A stretch of 64,000 bases of DNA from an uncultured Prevotellaceae bacterium (lineage in GTDB: Bacteria; Bacteroidota; Bacteroidia; Bacteroidales; Bacteroidaceae): positions 1-64,000 of the forward strand of contig CAMVKN010000009.1 in assembly GCA_947168045.1 (NCBI GenBank), in the 5' to 3' direction. Position 1 is the stretch's first letter. Every line of letters begins with the position of its first letter. This document shows positions 12,001 to 19,500 of the stretch, one piece after another. Made by a program: the position numbers and the translations under genes. Under the pieces are notes generated by a model, which saw only the letters and a list, made by a program, of their open reading frames with translations, ran no database searches and was not told the DNA's origin.

Positions 12001-14461
12001 GGCGGTTACCACAAAGGGAGCACTGCCGAAGAAGGACAACTATGACACTTACAGTGAGACAACAATCCTTGCCGAGAACCCACAGGCCTACGATGCCAAA
12101 TATACCGACAACACGGCCTTCAACGACAAGCGTATCATCCACGTGACCACCCCGACACACGGTCCGTCGAATGCCGTCTATGAGATGTTCACCGGCGATG
12201 CAGGATTTACCAACTCGTTCCTGATGCACCCGACGAGTGCCTTTATAGACACCACGGATCCTAACTTCACAAGTTACTACATGATCCACGATACGGGTAG
12301 CAACATTTCCAAACTGACCAATGCCTCTGCACGCGAACTGCAGGAAGACGCCGATGCTAACTGGACGCTGCGTGCTACGGCAGAGCAACTGCTGCCTTAC
12401 TTCGAGCGGGCAGGCTACGTGGGCGGTATCAACCCGGCACGTGCAACGGCAGACTTCAACTATCAGGACTACTACACCACACTGAGGAACGCTGTCACCA
12501 ACGGTACGTCCGTAGATTTCTCTACCCTGCGTAAGATTCAGGAAAAGGTGTATGCCGGCACGTTCAAGGATAACGCCGGCAACATAGTTGCAGAAGGTTC
12601 AGCCCGTCCCGACCAATCGCTACTGCCTATGACCTTCGAACCTGACAATCTGGTAAACATGAAGCCGGGCTACTATCGTATCAGGGCATTCTCGCAGCGC
12701 CCACTCGACATTGACGGTAATGACATGTCGGGCACAGGCTTCAAGGGTGTCACCGGTCCGCGTTATATCAGTGGCTACCGCTTCAAGAGCGAGATGGTGG
12801 ATAACCCGTCATATCCCACACAGGGCGGACGCTGGCTGCACTTCTTCGAAACCGACATGGAGCACAGCGACATCCACACATACGCCGACCTGAAGAAGAA
12901 AATCTCTGATGTAAACGCTGCCGTTGAGAGTAGCGATAAGTCGGATGCAGAAAAAGCTGCACTGGAGGACCGCGATGAATTCGACCATAAGGCTATGGCT
13001 GGAAACATCGAAATCCTGCCTGCCGACTTCGACCCGTCGAGCATCTTCTACTTCACCGAGGTGTCGGCAGAAAACAACCAGAGCCAGAACTACACCCGTT
13101 ACAACATCAGCACACAGGGACTGCAGCTCCGTGCACGTCCCGGTGGCAAACAGGCTGATGCCGGTACCATTGATGCGGCCTGCGGACATACAGAACTGGT
13201 GAATTCAGGAGACGTCCTTAAGACCAACTACGACAACCGCTTCCGGCTGTCGGATGTCGGCGGTGCAGCCGTCACCCTGAACACCATTGAGACGTTGGTA
13301 GGTACTGGTGGCAAGACATGGGACGAGGTAGTAGGCGACAACCTTAAGACCAACTACGTCTGCATAGACGGTCACCACCGCTACCGCATCACCTGCCACA
13401 AGGACAACGAGATGGTGGAGATTGGCGAGCACCACGATACTGACGGCAGCATAAATGGTATCCAGGACACTAAGTGGCTCCTGCAGCCTGTGGGCATCCA
13501 CGAGGAGTGGCCATATAACGAGATGCCGCTGCGCGTGGAGGTGCAGAAGGGCGGCGTGAAGAACCGTGACCTCACAGGCGGCGACCTCACTGCCGAGAGC
13601 AATAAAGACACCAACTACTACGGCACTCTCTACGTTCCGTTCGACACCCGCTTGGGCAATACCACCGATGCAGCGTTCACGCTGACTACAGACCCGACGG
13701 AGTGGGGTACCACGACGACACCAAGCCGTGTAACTATGTCGTCTGTCAGCCGCCTGAACGAGATGGGTAACCCGCAGTTCATACCTGCCGCATGGCCGGT
13801 TGTGATACGCTCGGGCAATCCGGGCACCGCCAGCCTGAAGAACCAAGACAATACGAACTACGCCACACGCCACTACGTCAATATGTACATACCGAATGTC
13901 ACGCCGACAGTCATCCCCAGTGCACTCTCCGAGATAACACTCAAGGGACAGTACTTGGAGCAGAAGCTTACCTCCGCAGAGCTTGATACCAAGACCATCA
14001 TGGTATTCGGACTGCCGTTTGAGGGTGGCAGCTCACACACATCACACGAGTACAACGAAAATGAACAGGTGGGCTGGTTTACCAACGACAACTGGGCGCG
14101 TGAGGACGCTTCCGGCTACATAGCTCATACTGGCAGCTATCCTTCTACTGCCACTGTTGCCGACCACTCTCAGCGCTCCAACAAGTACGTATATCATAAT
14201 AAGGTATATTACGTGCTGAGCTCGTCATATTCGGGCAGTGCACCGTCTAGGTTCAACGTCGCCATCTTCGATGACGAGGGCATCGAGGAGCAGCCGCTCT
14301 TCAACGAGGTGACCGACGATGTGCCCTGGCCGTGCGACGTCTATGACCCCGCGGGTCGCAAGGTGGCCTCGCATGAGACGCCTGCCACACTGCTGCTCAA
14401 CCACCCCGGTCTGCCCAAGGGTGTCTATATCTTCGGTGGTCGCAAGATGATCATTAGATAA
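2..14461 (+). CDS. Giant modular surface protein, 5' end outside window
   Basis: The reading frame is open from the first bases of the window to the TAA at 14459-14461, giving at least 4,819 residues; the true start lies to the left, and the in-frame TTG at 176 is not a credible start because the frame is open before it. The protein repeats a two-part module about a dozen times. One part has the pattern Y-x-(V/I)-I-(D/T)-x-x-G-(K/R) followed by SPL and ending in a strand like VYVRY. The other carries W-x-(F/L)-x-G-x-DPY-x-(I/F)-x-(I/L)-x-N. The C-terminus (DVYDPAGRKVASHE ... LPKGVYIFGGRKMIIR) looks like a T9SS sorting tail, so I infer export to the cell surface. No catalytic motif was recognised. 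The next gene, a fimbrillin-like lipoprotein, starts at the base after the stop codon, so the two are probably co-translated. A function in adhesion is inference from context. Confidence 0.85.
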   Translation, partial: HSPFNLSNRDKLQRIGCTLSTDYYSDRECTTLSSGLVGTATDVYIPYTFNSTDDERAELSPTNVVFSTLDNPTWLSLTIRESGTKKLVYDATNNVIQSNTNSTATPDATTLAQQTAQFAFIGDPYSFQVICKAVDGQYAFADGENSFSYGNSKVLNNVRFADNPDESISSWAMIAGERSGSFQIFLRDNYALAFRAFWDAQGGGNQIRLYSRTATPEVHGDANLHATLTPTYDYTYNIVDNSGRIAIKYTVTQELSRRLDGEHGHKAIPSAIYSPYLEGETLTFYTTFTTPGDLSSLSGIEQLPVGGTVGGGSPLNIYVRYTQGLLSTRPYPLDDSKSYFMQLGDKYVIYSSGVATQDTRPSVEDADKDNKIWTVSNRDPYDVRVTNSTNSQSLYDNSECHLIIMSSTADSPAEGQVVLLLANQDDLATPSNAWSIALSGNNVAKGQTDRSAAEQQVIFSEAVLERTYRLIDKQGKILLEYSSNDLGGDKDKLGVPAEWRSPLIKYKPVTSSSDYVKDSNGEYSGYKYWKRDNFNISGNTYTLKTKTEQTPINGPAQSTDSYIYVTYDAITDASDANYVDMNSSFKDMDERVKRSPTVSSMDRDASKFGQMYMLKFTTSEAYRFEDGNNGVESAATASDHIVYPYTNGDGPLYINPEERWTKESSGGGSTRTRWAWYVVSPNNDPYHIRLTSWQTTHSRNNVSYYGYMRTYYNTEISQVITTNTSDDPTTVDTNGDRIMPTEYMLLGTKDNYLLVTSEEIGSDNAGYETTNHRVVNSLEQYWRNNPTVHRALGLADGSGPITAAQEETLKSTYGWHKYKAWVNAAAWSGGTGSSNKSYAYDDHWFMSIEVGTGKFELVPTEIDAVLVLLDNHGWEIMRQPIPKHSETDRYEATKDILRKWDSPMVKQYHFYGSRYVNHKVTGYHKYNIYDDYSADDGLWLKATDMVGSGTSLADYPEKFSGSALYDLYVTYEVKPEYAKAYTGAATVGATNVNYPFLIRQNGNLAQATDATTLGSVPAADKGIDTGSPTGIDPDDNADLYWYLKPNFEIDTEMGYQYDIHEDKDDPTSHVYTKDETNERYENEGKSGFDPYNIQIYNKQYTSGFFTTNATAAAIENGQYMKTTTPAGDGAVSLSAKVGTEGKFESNVATYDGTKLKITNQTFMAVQDANGNMRLMPRFDQNHVIENFTTLKDLAGKQPESDKSHGQSTWLLRPTVYTYKVIDNLGREALQYKSLSSGSPLIPAIFKSPLAKDFKFYATYTTPGTVSSLTNEITGSFADATGITENTVYVRYSYDPDSDTDELLQGMWYNAKLNGSDVKVTTEGVKVKASDSDDLYWRFMESAGDDSDPYAVTLWNGTPAKESDKRYIIMHHFDGTNTADYALMQAGTGNTTYSFLDYNSGTPTITTQSNYSSDGIIANAQKLTLTPVLKTNSVTYKIITHSGKVALTEENVAVSDESVLKLPEWMETPLMESDAYIFYSAATLTDGKYTVKGYPTTSPKSLDGNVVYVRYDYEKSKKAIESFGMPNLDGLPYNYSPLDLTGNVKYTIGITSNNNGRIWSVNTSTLGITEADVAVNTNMTRVARLWQFTGDDPYEVTIQNPSYSTTKVLAGKEPDSSASDSATPNDKYPLVKMMDPNNPIDPIDNSVYSLNTFMVLKYNPKEISGKVANVDHYPGTLKFYVTGNDHLYMAQSNSLAGGVYIYKDASSYKERLAASGEPINPKNNTMIIYSSFFYRPVLTYHVITNDGKEALTGYSQMAGTTVEMPQMYQSPLLNPGDFSYYGAATEEDGKWTVTSSSKIANDAAIATAAAQNYGNIYVRYTYSRANSPFKIATNIDDAAEDGTQLLWDNEEGLDLSGDTSKPNQGGTWYTIANFQSRWRDNEDHGNLFGIPTDYSDYDPKFEKAIVKTLANGRAPSNKRYLWKLMGNDPYAIRIYNADRNKYLSVATSDRKMSLQDKEAANYYQTFMLLEAHANDNEIGDYGRDDEGNYKYQLQRWTSLIATGTQFFTPVTTNTNNKASLSARDTWDFNNYNFSNYAIRMSSSEVVTRQILNMGGGGTTQYCIEFVKAPVTRKYHFHAVNQATGTVTWDAVLEHDWLQPLVLDDNIARQFCKYEKRNTAAPGDNVTGTGEFQTRTALEAEGQPNAQFYHDADFTVRVKDAGTNTYDVYPEIGLEDIYNIYFKYQIDNTTEVHGLKLSDITSTTEQIANDKAHYAETGRLDPAYYPAYNSGDNHGKWFFMVLDTDDAMSADGDEGSRTYTGNQYFLRREDNGTVNWMNNAYTLHPQAEDNYNDWAPSRVAEWYKKGDNDPYREGRWLWTFVGTDPYNMRIVNMESVVGVTTNAEGVYSLAGADNCWTTVGKTTLSNNAIAYPVTIPTEEPKENQYWGLSYGYGSEETFSLISTAHTTEIDGRDVNQPLYWNMQSRTINRVTTQSLEAVGRSSDRSNAIQLIPYEPVKYQDINLVIKRDDDVDAYKKWKAKQNWEGKTEYEIKNAKATQLKTYDSGISLLYFTAAERTYVAGDEIDLSTEFSLPINVRRAFCTYTLYSDDYVTPNGTYTVQDGPYPTTTQATEGGQLVYDEDGKPVYTYVEADGTTPAAGAQSIYVKYEVTSDIFLKTAPTKSEVATMAEKNDHVYFMDFPYKDSKGNAVAHHAFYDPEATTFMQTGDLSKNKDKNTGNWVPEKKSYSGSGYTSDTSDPYNTTQYRTADDRMVSTPEKLKWYFVGDPYKLQVFSTAGEWNTATMTDTKGHEWDIDTKAAQLARFNTVETNFKFVSDCVHIRMPEYTHIDNRENLIPTDESGVAMPEKAFPNRNRNKPYLNDFYWECVPAASSEAGTFALRFKEDNDLLGYRNVYYYLGRDGKTMIYNHSEENPQQYHINLNYRPNNERYESGKYLGYHKANNDSTIIRLVQPVKVYITTNRAADSRYKEQTNVTVDEYSGYYGLNETITGVPRHLQRKYVKYNDLTHNGVTSGTHSLKIGNATSSEDCSTHSSNVFVTGSKINPIFKFSVYYNVDDLTADGIHLFSSCETPSAPAPAELTWLDVLTGTNSWLYYDKTNVNGSGVEDQTSRVINYRRAMSDGKTGWNNSADGWTDGLKGLHWAFVGDPYDFTILNRRRYEDATINTEPMWFAAQKERINNYAGANDSIVWKALLVDNIGSYTTNTASGTAALGNDGINAHWSIQMAKTGDENNCFIRTASLDQTAANAAGTNNSDTDNYWRLMAKQRGTDEFFLDPYSLEDHNRYTNNKGNLNWGNYVTNDMRYSQTMNGLGVYEQRLLIRTAVAEDNDKADNDCFDAKVEIRTKDGTLRISKDKLEIKYGLAPDMLPYTLRRYGCEYTCYINYGSDDPEYPEIQLTRLRDSNTPMDDAESVTTATNEYNALSKAITAAKGLGKNVTLTYIYTVTDEVAEYFTTASDALTEDYTWTNGYFAWDQTYSGTNVEVEYYVDVFDHYVYDANGQIIDAVYIKERRTRVVSNPDQAYPTTAFLNTHTNQVNVFADESTQSKDDRQKWALVGDPYEFTLKNYAQYLINSNATQLIDNNLLTQTTIQALAQPFAMGIDEDGNTFLSVIDGTSREITSNISFDFSTSSTKTTKKVGSGTNTNDPTGNTYDTDDVKPFKLASLLSYADVVQYHLVIAHQHSLDHTDELTTDQGNTLNEHLLEYLMYQGIQKGNKDMYVNYTGNNPTSWKDSQEENIKTLLKQNASLRDFISYPVADYSVARVGIGNHPQVPWYMKRQFCRYFLYQKDVMRSVIDKVSPSIEVADADWGSSTVEIDGVEYKVNPSSPNAVKVVYYNGKFYLYEKASDEIKNAGTTYDGLVQRTFKQDGVVTKAFNIKWITIRDMSYWDKADAAGDGIVQVTSDDVAAWNPDGGTYEGDRKLVVDQYRKKPKYYDEAAALQGKVLDRLQECHYNRMVKIDVVYEVIPEAFQFAWRGRNTTAWYQMMTNNSADGLMNFTYSHGIGARQDRREHYTNNYLWAPEGDPYGFILRSRYATINGNGWDNVAVTTKGALPKKDNYDTYSETTILAENPQAYDAKYTDNTAFNDKRIIHVTTPTHGPSNAVYEMFTGDAGFTNSFLMHPTSAFIDTTDPNFTSYYMIHDTGSNISKLTNASARELQEDADANWTLRATAEQLLPYFERAGYVGGINPARATADFNYQDYYTTLRNAVTNGTSVDFSTLRKIQEKVYAGTFKDNAGNIVAEGSARPDQSLLPMTFEPDNLVNMKPGYYRIRAFSQRPLDIDGNDMSGTGFKGVTGPRYISGYRFKSEMVDNPSYPTQGGRWLHFFETDMEHSDIHTYADLKKKISDVNAAVESSDKSDAEKAALEDRDEFDHKAMAGNIEILPADFDPSSIFYFTEVSAENNQSQNYTRYNISTQGLQLRARPGGKQADAGTIDAACGHTELVNSGDVLKTNYDNRFRLSDVGGAAVTLNTIETLVGTGGKTWDEVVGDNLKTNYVCIDGHHRYRITCHKDNEMVEIGEHHDTDGSINGIQDTKWLLQPVGIHEEWPYNEMPLRVEVQKGGVKNRDLTGGDLTAESNKDTNYYGTLYVPFDTRLGNTTDAAFTLTTDPTEWGTTTTPSRVTMSSVSRLNEMGNPQFIPAAWPVVIRSGNPGTASLKNQDNTNYATRHYVNMYIPNVTPTVIPSALSEITLKGQYLEQKLTSAELDTKTIMVFGLPFEGGSSHTSHEYNENEQVGWFTNDNWAREDASGYIAHTGSYPSTATVADHSQRSNKYVYHNKVYYVLSSSYSGSAPSRFNVAIFDDEGIEEQPLFNEVTDDVPWPCDVYDPAGRKVASHETPATLLLNHPGLPKGVYIFGGRKMIIR
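368..11950 (+). repeat. Array of twelve DPY modules within the giant protein
   Basis: In-frame DPY codons in the context W-x-x-x-G-x-DPY-x-(I/F)-x-(I/L/V) occur near nucleotides 368, 1136, 2051, 3266, 4040, 4772, 5780, 6965, 8168, 9308, 10538 and 11936. Spacings run from about 730 to 1,400 nt, so the modules are long and variable. Sequence identity between copies is low outside the core motif, which suggests old duplications and divergence, not recent slippage. A further DPY at about 8,086 and one at about 6,919 lack the flanking pattern and were not counted. Confidence 0.8.
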
Positions 14462-14512
14462 ATGAGTAATGAGAAAGGAATAATGAAAATGAGAAATGAA
14501 GAAATGACAAGC
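14461..14512 (+). repeat. Purine-rich ATGAGAA-type tandem repeat at gene junction
   Basis: Directly after the giant gene's stop, the sequence is a run of variants of AATGAGAA (atgagtaatgagaaagg, then aatgaaaatgagaaatgaag). The run supplies several in-frame ATG codons and GAGAA ribosome-binding-like stretches for the next gene. A very similar run occurs at the other giant/fimbrillin junction at 21251-21283. Confidence 0.6.
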
Positions 14513-16474
14513 TCAGAGATAAGAGCGCGGATGATGAAGCCGGCGCAGCATTTTATTTTTAATATTTCATATTTAATCATTAGCGTAGTGCTGACCGCCT
14601 GCAGCAGCGACTGGCGCGACGGCATCGCGCCGTCGACGGATGGCGAAGGCAGCAATGACGCCGTGGCATTCTCTGCCTATGTAAGCAGCAGCAGACAGGC
14701 ATCGCGCGCCAACGCCACCATCGTGAACAAGGGAGAGACCACGCTGCTGCCTACGGAGACGAGCAACCGTCGCGCGGGTATCTTCGGATGCTACACGGGA
14801 AAGTACAAGTGGGCAGAGTTGGTGACGCTCAGCAATACAGCGTATGCAGACAGAGACGGCCTGGCAGAAGTTTTCGCCGACCTAAAGGCGGCTGAGAACG
14901 TAACGGCGTATAACACCAAGAAGGCTGACATCCTCAATAAGTACTACTCCGCCAACCTTATGTTCAACACCCCCGCCACGATAAAAGCCGACGGCACGCT
15001 GAGCTATCTGCCGCTGCAGTTCTGGTCCAACAACCCGTTGCCGGGCGGTACGGAGCATGAATACATGACCTTCTGGGCATACTACCCCTTCAACGAGAGT
15101 TCCACGCTCGGCGAGTATGGTATCTCCATGACAAACGACGAGGAGGGCACCGGACGGGGCAAGGGAATGGGAAAGGTGAAGTTCACCATGCACGCCGATG
15201 CTGCAAACCACAACGACTTCCTCATCTCGGCGCCCGTCACGGACTGCAACCGCGACAAGTACATGCTGCAGCGCACTGACAACACGCCGTCCGACGACAC
15301 ACCGTCCTATGACCCCAAACCCGTGCAGTTCCGTCTATACCACATGTTGGCGCAGGTGCGTTTCTATACCTACATCCGTGGCGACGACAAGATGGTGTAT
15401 AAGGTTGACAGCAAAGGTAATCCCATCAAGGCCGACCAAGCATGGCTCGACAATCTGACGGACGGTAGTTCCACCACCATTATAGACGACTATGGTGATG
15501 TTTTCGAAATAGTGAAGAGCGGAAGTACCTATAATATTACGAACTGGTCTTTGAAATCTGTCTTTGACAGTGACCCGAAGGCTACCCTTAGTAAGGAGCA
15601 GTTCCTTGAGCTGAACCTAAAAGTGCCCGACGAGGAGAAGTGCGTACGGTGGCTGCGTACGAACCCCGCGATATGGGACTTGAACCATGCCCGCCGCCGT
15701 GCCAACATCACCTACGAGCTGCAACTGAACAATATCCGCACCACTTCTACGTTCTACCCCCACTACTACTACGACCTGGGGTCAGACGCCGTATCCATTG
15801 ACGTAACTCCGCCGGCGGCACTCGGCTCCGTCACGGTGAAGCATTACATCATGAACCCCTATTGGTTCACCTTCGAAGGCGGCAAGCGCATACGCCTGAA
15901 TGACAACTATATGTTCGGATACTTTGAGAACACGCCGGTGGGAAAGGAATTCAACGCATCTACGGCAGAGACGCTGAACGCTGCAAGCATGTCTGCCTAT
16001 GACGATGTGGATGGTATAGACTGGAGCGCACTCGCATCGACCTATGATGTTACCCAAGCACCAAATGATGTATCGAACCCCTCTGTCGTTGACCCGCTGG
16101 GATACCTTAAAGACCACAACCAGCATACGGAACTGCACCCCTTGACTACGGAGGGCGCCCACTATAACTACGCCCCGGGCAACATACTGCTCGTGGTGCC
16201 GCAGGAGCTGAGCGACGAAGACGTGCCACACGTCATCATCACCGCCAAGGGCAAGCGCGGCGTGTGGAACTCCGAAGCAAAGAAATGGACTGAAGGCGAG
16301 GAACTCTCTGCCCGCGTCACTGTCAACATGCTGAAGATGGGTATCTCGTGGCAGAGCGGCTTCATCTATTGCTACGCCTTCCTTGATGACCTCAAGCCCG
16401 GCGACGACAAGGTGCGCGGACCGGAGAGCATCACTACCCTCTTCAATAAGGATTGGTACACCGACCAGTGGTAA
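14462..16474 (+). CDS. Fimbrillin-like lipoprotein following the giant gene
   Basis: The product is a lipoprotein of up to 670 residues. A hydrophobic stretch ends in the lipobox VLTAC (Cys47 of the longest form), and ASRAN follows at about residues 80-84, resembling the arginine site where fimbrillins are matured. Fimbrillin hallmarks are present: LPLQFWSN followed by MTFWAYYPF, and later YHMLAQVRF in place of the usual FKHAL. The first 23 residues are encoded by a tandem repeat, and the ATGs at 14531 or 14534 would give a cleaner signal peptide (MMKPAQHFIF...), so the start is uncertain. The gene begins at the base after the giant gene's stop and ends before a hairpin pair. A minor or anchoring fimbrial subunit, or a partner of the giant protein, is likely; the exact role is unknown. 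Confidence 0.75.
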   Translation: MSNEKGIMKMRNEEMTSSEIRARMMKPAQHFIFNISYLIISVVLTACSSDWRDGIAPSTDGEGSNDAVAFSAYVSSSRQASRANATIVNKGETTLLPTETSNRRAGIFGCYTGKYKWAELVTLSNTAYADRDGLAEVFADLKAAENVTAYNTKKADILNKYYSANLMFNTPATIKADGTLSYLPLQFWSNNPLPGGTEHEYMTFWAYYPFNESSTLGEYGISMTNDEEGTGRGKGMGKVKFTMHADAANHNDFLISAPVTDCNRDKYMLQRTDNTPSDDTPSYDPKPVQFRLYHMLAQVRFYTYIRGDDKMVYKVDSKGNPIKADQAWLDNLTDGSSTTIIDDYGDVFEIVKSGSTYNITNWSLKSVFDSDPKATLSKEQFLELNLKVPDEEKCVRWLRTNPAIWDLNHARRRANITYELQLNNIRTTSTFYPHYYYDLGSDAVSIDVTPPAALGSVTVKHYIMNPYWFTFEGGKRIRLNDNYMFGYFENTPVGKEFNASTAETLNAASMSAYDDVDGIDWSALASTYDVTQAPNDVSNPSVVDPLGYLKDHNQHTELHPLTTEGAHYNYAPGNILLVVPQELSDEDVPHVIITAKGKRGVWNSEAKKWTEGEELSARVTVNMLKMGISWQSGFIYCYAFLDDLKPGDDKVRGPESITTLFNKDWYTDQW

Positions 16475-16480
16475 ACAATT

Positions 16481-16506
16481 AAGGCAGCCTCAATCAGGGC
16501 TGCCTT
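16481..16506. terminator. Bidirectional hairpin terminator
   Basis: There is a perfect 9-bp stem, AAGGCAGCC paired with GGCTGCCTT, around an 8-nt loop, 7 nt after the plus-strand stop. It is followed by TTAA-rich sequence on both strands. It lies between convergent operons and fits a terminator in either direction. Confidence 0.75.
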
Positions 16507-16522
16507 TAATATGTCAGGTGGG

Positions 16523-16550
16523 CTGTCACTCTGTGACAGTCTTTATTTTA
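16523..16550. terminator. Second hairpin between convergent operons
   Basis: CTGTCAC-TCT-GTGACAG forms a 7-bp perfect stem followed by TCTTTATTTTA on the plus strand. The T-rich tail overlaps the stop codon of the minus-strand gene. It probably backs up the first hairpin. Confidence 0.6.
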
Positions 16551-19500
16551 TGGCTTCATCGGACGTATGGGACGGAGGTTGGTGTAGTAGTTCAGCTTGT
16601 TGGAGGCTGGATCCGCATTGAAGAAACCGATGACAGGTTTATCAGCAGTACCGACAGAGAACGACCATTCTGGCGTTATCCACAACACTGCGGCCTTTGA
16701 GTCATAGTTGTTATTATAGTCTGACGTCCAGAAGAGACCCGTGGGCTGGTTCAACTGCTCGGTTGGTTCCATTAGTTGCGTACCCACAGACTTGTTGCCG
16801 TGCCACTCACCCGTAGCAGGCATATATATCATGTCACCGTAGCGGTCGGCGGCAGGTATGTCTCCAGTGTGCTTCGTGCAGTAGAAGTAGCCGCCCTTTG
16901 AGCGCTCGCCGTTCCTGTGCGTAGTGCCATTGGCGTCTTTCGCCTCTGGCCACATATTCAGGTGTCCGGCACCGCTCACTACTGTCGCTCCCGTCTTAGA
17001 GAAGGTACGGAACACGTTGGCAGGCGGCACGCGGAAGCCCGGTGGACATGGGTCATAGACGGTCTTTGTCGTAGCGCTCCACATCGCATTGGCGGTAGCA
17101 TAGTCGGAACTATTCACATTAAACCACGAGTTCGCGTTCGTTTCCCACTGCAGCACTCCGTATGGATTGGCAATGGCATCACCGCCATTGGTTGATTGTG
17201 CCAGCACAAACTTTGAGGTGATGTCTTTATTGCTAATGTCGTAGATGGTGCGCACCGAACCCGCCAGGTTTCGTACGGCAGGGAAGGCCGTGGGGCGTCC
17301 CCACTGATAAACGGTGCCCGTACCTGTATATAGCTCCTGACGGGCATTTTGGGTAATGTGGACTTTAGCAACATTGGCAGTTCCCGTCTGCTTAAGCTTT
17401 ATCCACACCTCACGCTTCTTGTAGAGTCCGAAGTTGTCGTCGTCGGTTACCCATCCGAGGTTGACGGGTAGGATTTTATAGGTAGTTTCAGGAGTGTCAT
17501 AGTCCTGCACCTCTGCTATGTGGTCAGCCTTTGCCTTATTTTTGGAACCGTTGATATAGTAAGCGTCGTAGGAAGTCTCATCCTCAACACCTTGATTCCG
17601 ATACACCTCGTCGGTCATCCAGATGTGCCAGGTCCACAGCGTCTCCCACGGGCCGTATTCATAGCCGCCCGTTCCCTTACTGGTATCAAGGGTCCATGAA
17701 ATTCCGCCGTCTGTAGATCTCTGGTATTCCGTTTCCATGCGTCCTTGCAGTGCTATGACGGCATTGGCAGGAACGGAAGTGCCCACACTAAAGTTTATCT
17801 CCGATGAGGTAAAGCCTATGCTTGTAATAAACCCTCTTACGTCCTGCCATAGGAGGACTGCGCGGAGTGTCTGCCGCGAATCGTTGGTTGCCGGTTCCCA
17901 CGTATAGCTTGTTATCTTACGACTGACACCCGCCTCTGTAACAGTAGTTGTTTGCTTTAATGCCATCTGGTCTTTTATAAGCCTTCTTGTGATGGTAGCA
18001 CCTCTATGGTCTTTGAAACAGTCGGCTTCCTCATCGTCATCCGACTTGTTGCCATATACCAGTGGGAACTTATATGAACCTACTCTGTTTACAATATAGC
18101 AGTTGGCTGTTTCTGCTTCGGAGCGAGTGCCGCCTCCTACGTAAGGATAAGTAGTTGACAAGTCGAGGTTGGAAGCCGCCTGGGTACTATTATTACTCAG
18201 CACCACGTCGTGAGAAGTGCTGAGAGCCATTGACTGTCCGGCAATAGTGTAAGTAGCCGTTGCGTCGGCACCTCCGTCGTAGTGGGTGTCGGCATTGAGC
18301 ACGCCACGGAAGTCGGCAAGCCAGGAGAGTCCCTTGGCTGTCCTTCCGCTCATGGGAACCCATTCGATGCTGTCTGCAGAAACGCCGGCAATATCCCATG
18401 TCACGGGTGAGTATGATGCCACCCTGGTGCCTGACGAGTAGTCATAGACCAGCTGGTAGCTCTGTACTTTGAGAGTGCTGCTTACGGCATTTGTATTGTG
18501 TTCCAGCTCGACATTACCATCGGCGGTGAGGTAGTATCCTTCCTGCAGTCGTCCTATGGTGATCTTGTAGTCAACGGTGTATCCCTTTTTCCACACGTCG
18601 CCAGCTAACGAGCATGTCACCGTATGGTCCTTGGTGCTGCTGCCGTCGAGAGTCTCTGTGAGAGTAACAATCATCCTTGCGCCGCTGGGCAGTGTCTGCG
18701 GCAGGAGGAACAGTGTCGGCGTACCGGCGATAGGTACATCCGTTGCGCCGGGATTTCCCGTTCCTGTATGGCTGGCAGCGACGGTGTATGTACGTGTGGC
18801 GGCACCGCCGTCGAAGCTCCATGCTCCTTCCGTGGCAGTAGCGGCATCAAGCGCTGCCGGATTGTATGTACCAGCTACCCGCGAGCCTTCAATGGCAATG
18901 CTCTTTATAACGATTTTGGAAGGTATCGTTCCCTGTGAGAAGCGCACCGCCGTGGTGATATGGCGGAAACTAAGGTTGACGAACTTGTTGTCTTTTCCCA
19001 AGTTCTCCTGTTGCGGATTGGTACTGACAGAACCTGCCGGACCTGCGGCTATAGAGATGTTCTCGGACTCGCCGTAGAGCACGTCCAGCAGTTCGTCCGA
19101 TTTTTCCGGAAGGGTATATGTCAGTTTCGGCGGAGTGGTGTAGTTCTCGTCCGTTGCCGACATATTGATAGTTTCGAGCGACGGTGACACCGCATAGAAC
19201 TTCATGTATTCACCCTGGCCGTATGGCCATTCCACGGAGTTGCGCCAGTTGCGCACCTTGGTAAGCAGTATCTGGTGGAAGAGCGTTGTACCATCAGAGG
19301 TATATCCCCAGATGGTCAGCGAGTCGTGGAAATTAGTAAGTCCCGTCACCACCTCATTGGCGGCAGCACGTGAAAGCCCGGAGGCACCGTTTTCTCCCGA
19401 CTTCACCGCGCCGCGGTTGAAACCCATAAGCGGTACGGGCTGGCGCTGTACTTTCAGTCCGTAGGGGTTGTGTCCGTGGAGCGTACGTTCTATAAAGCGG

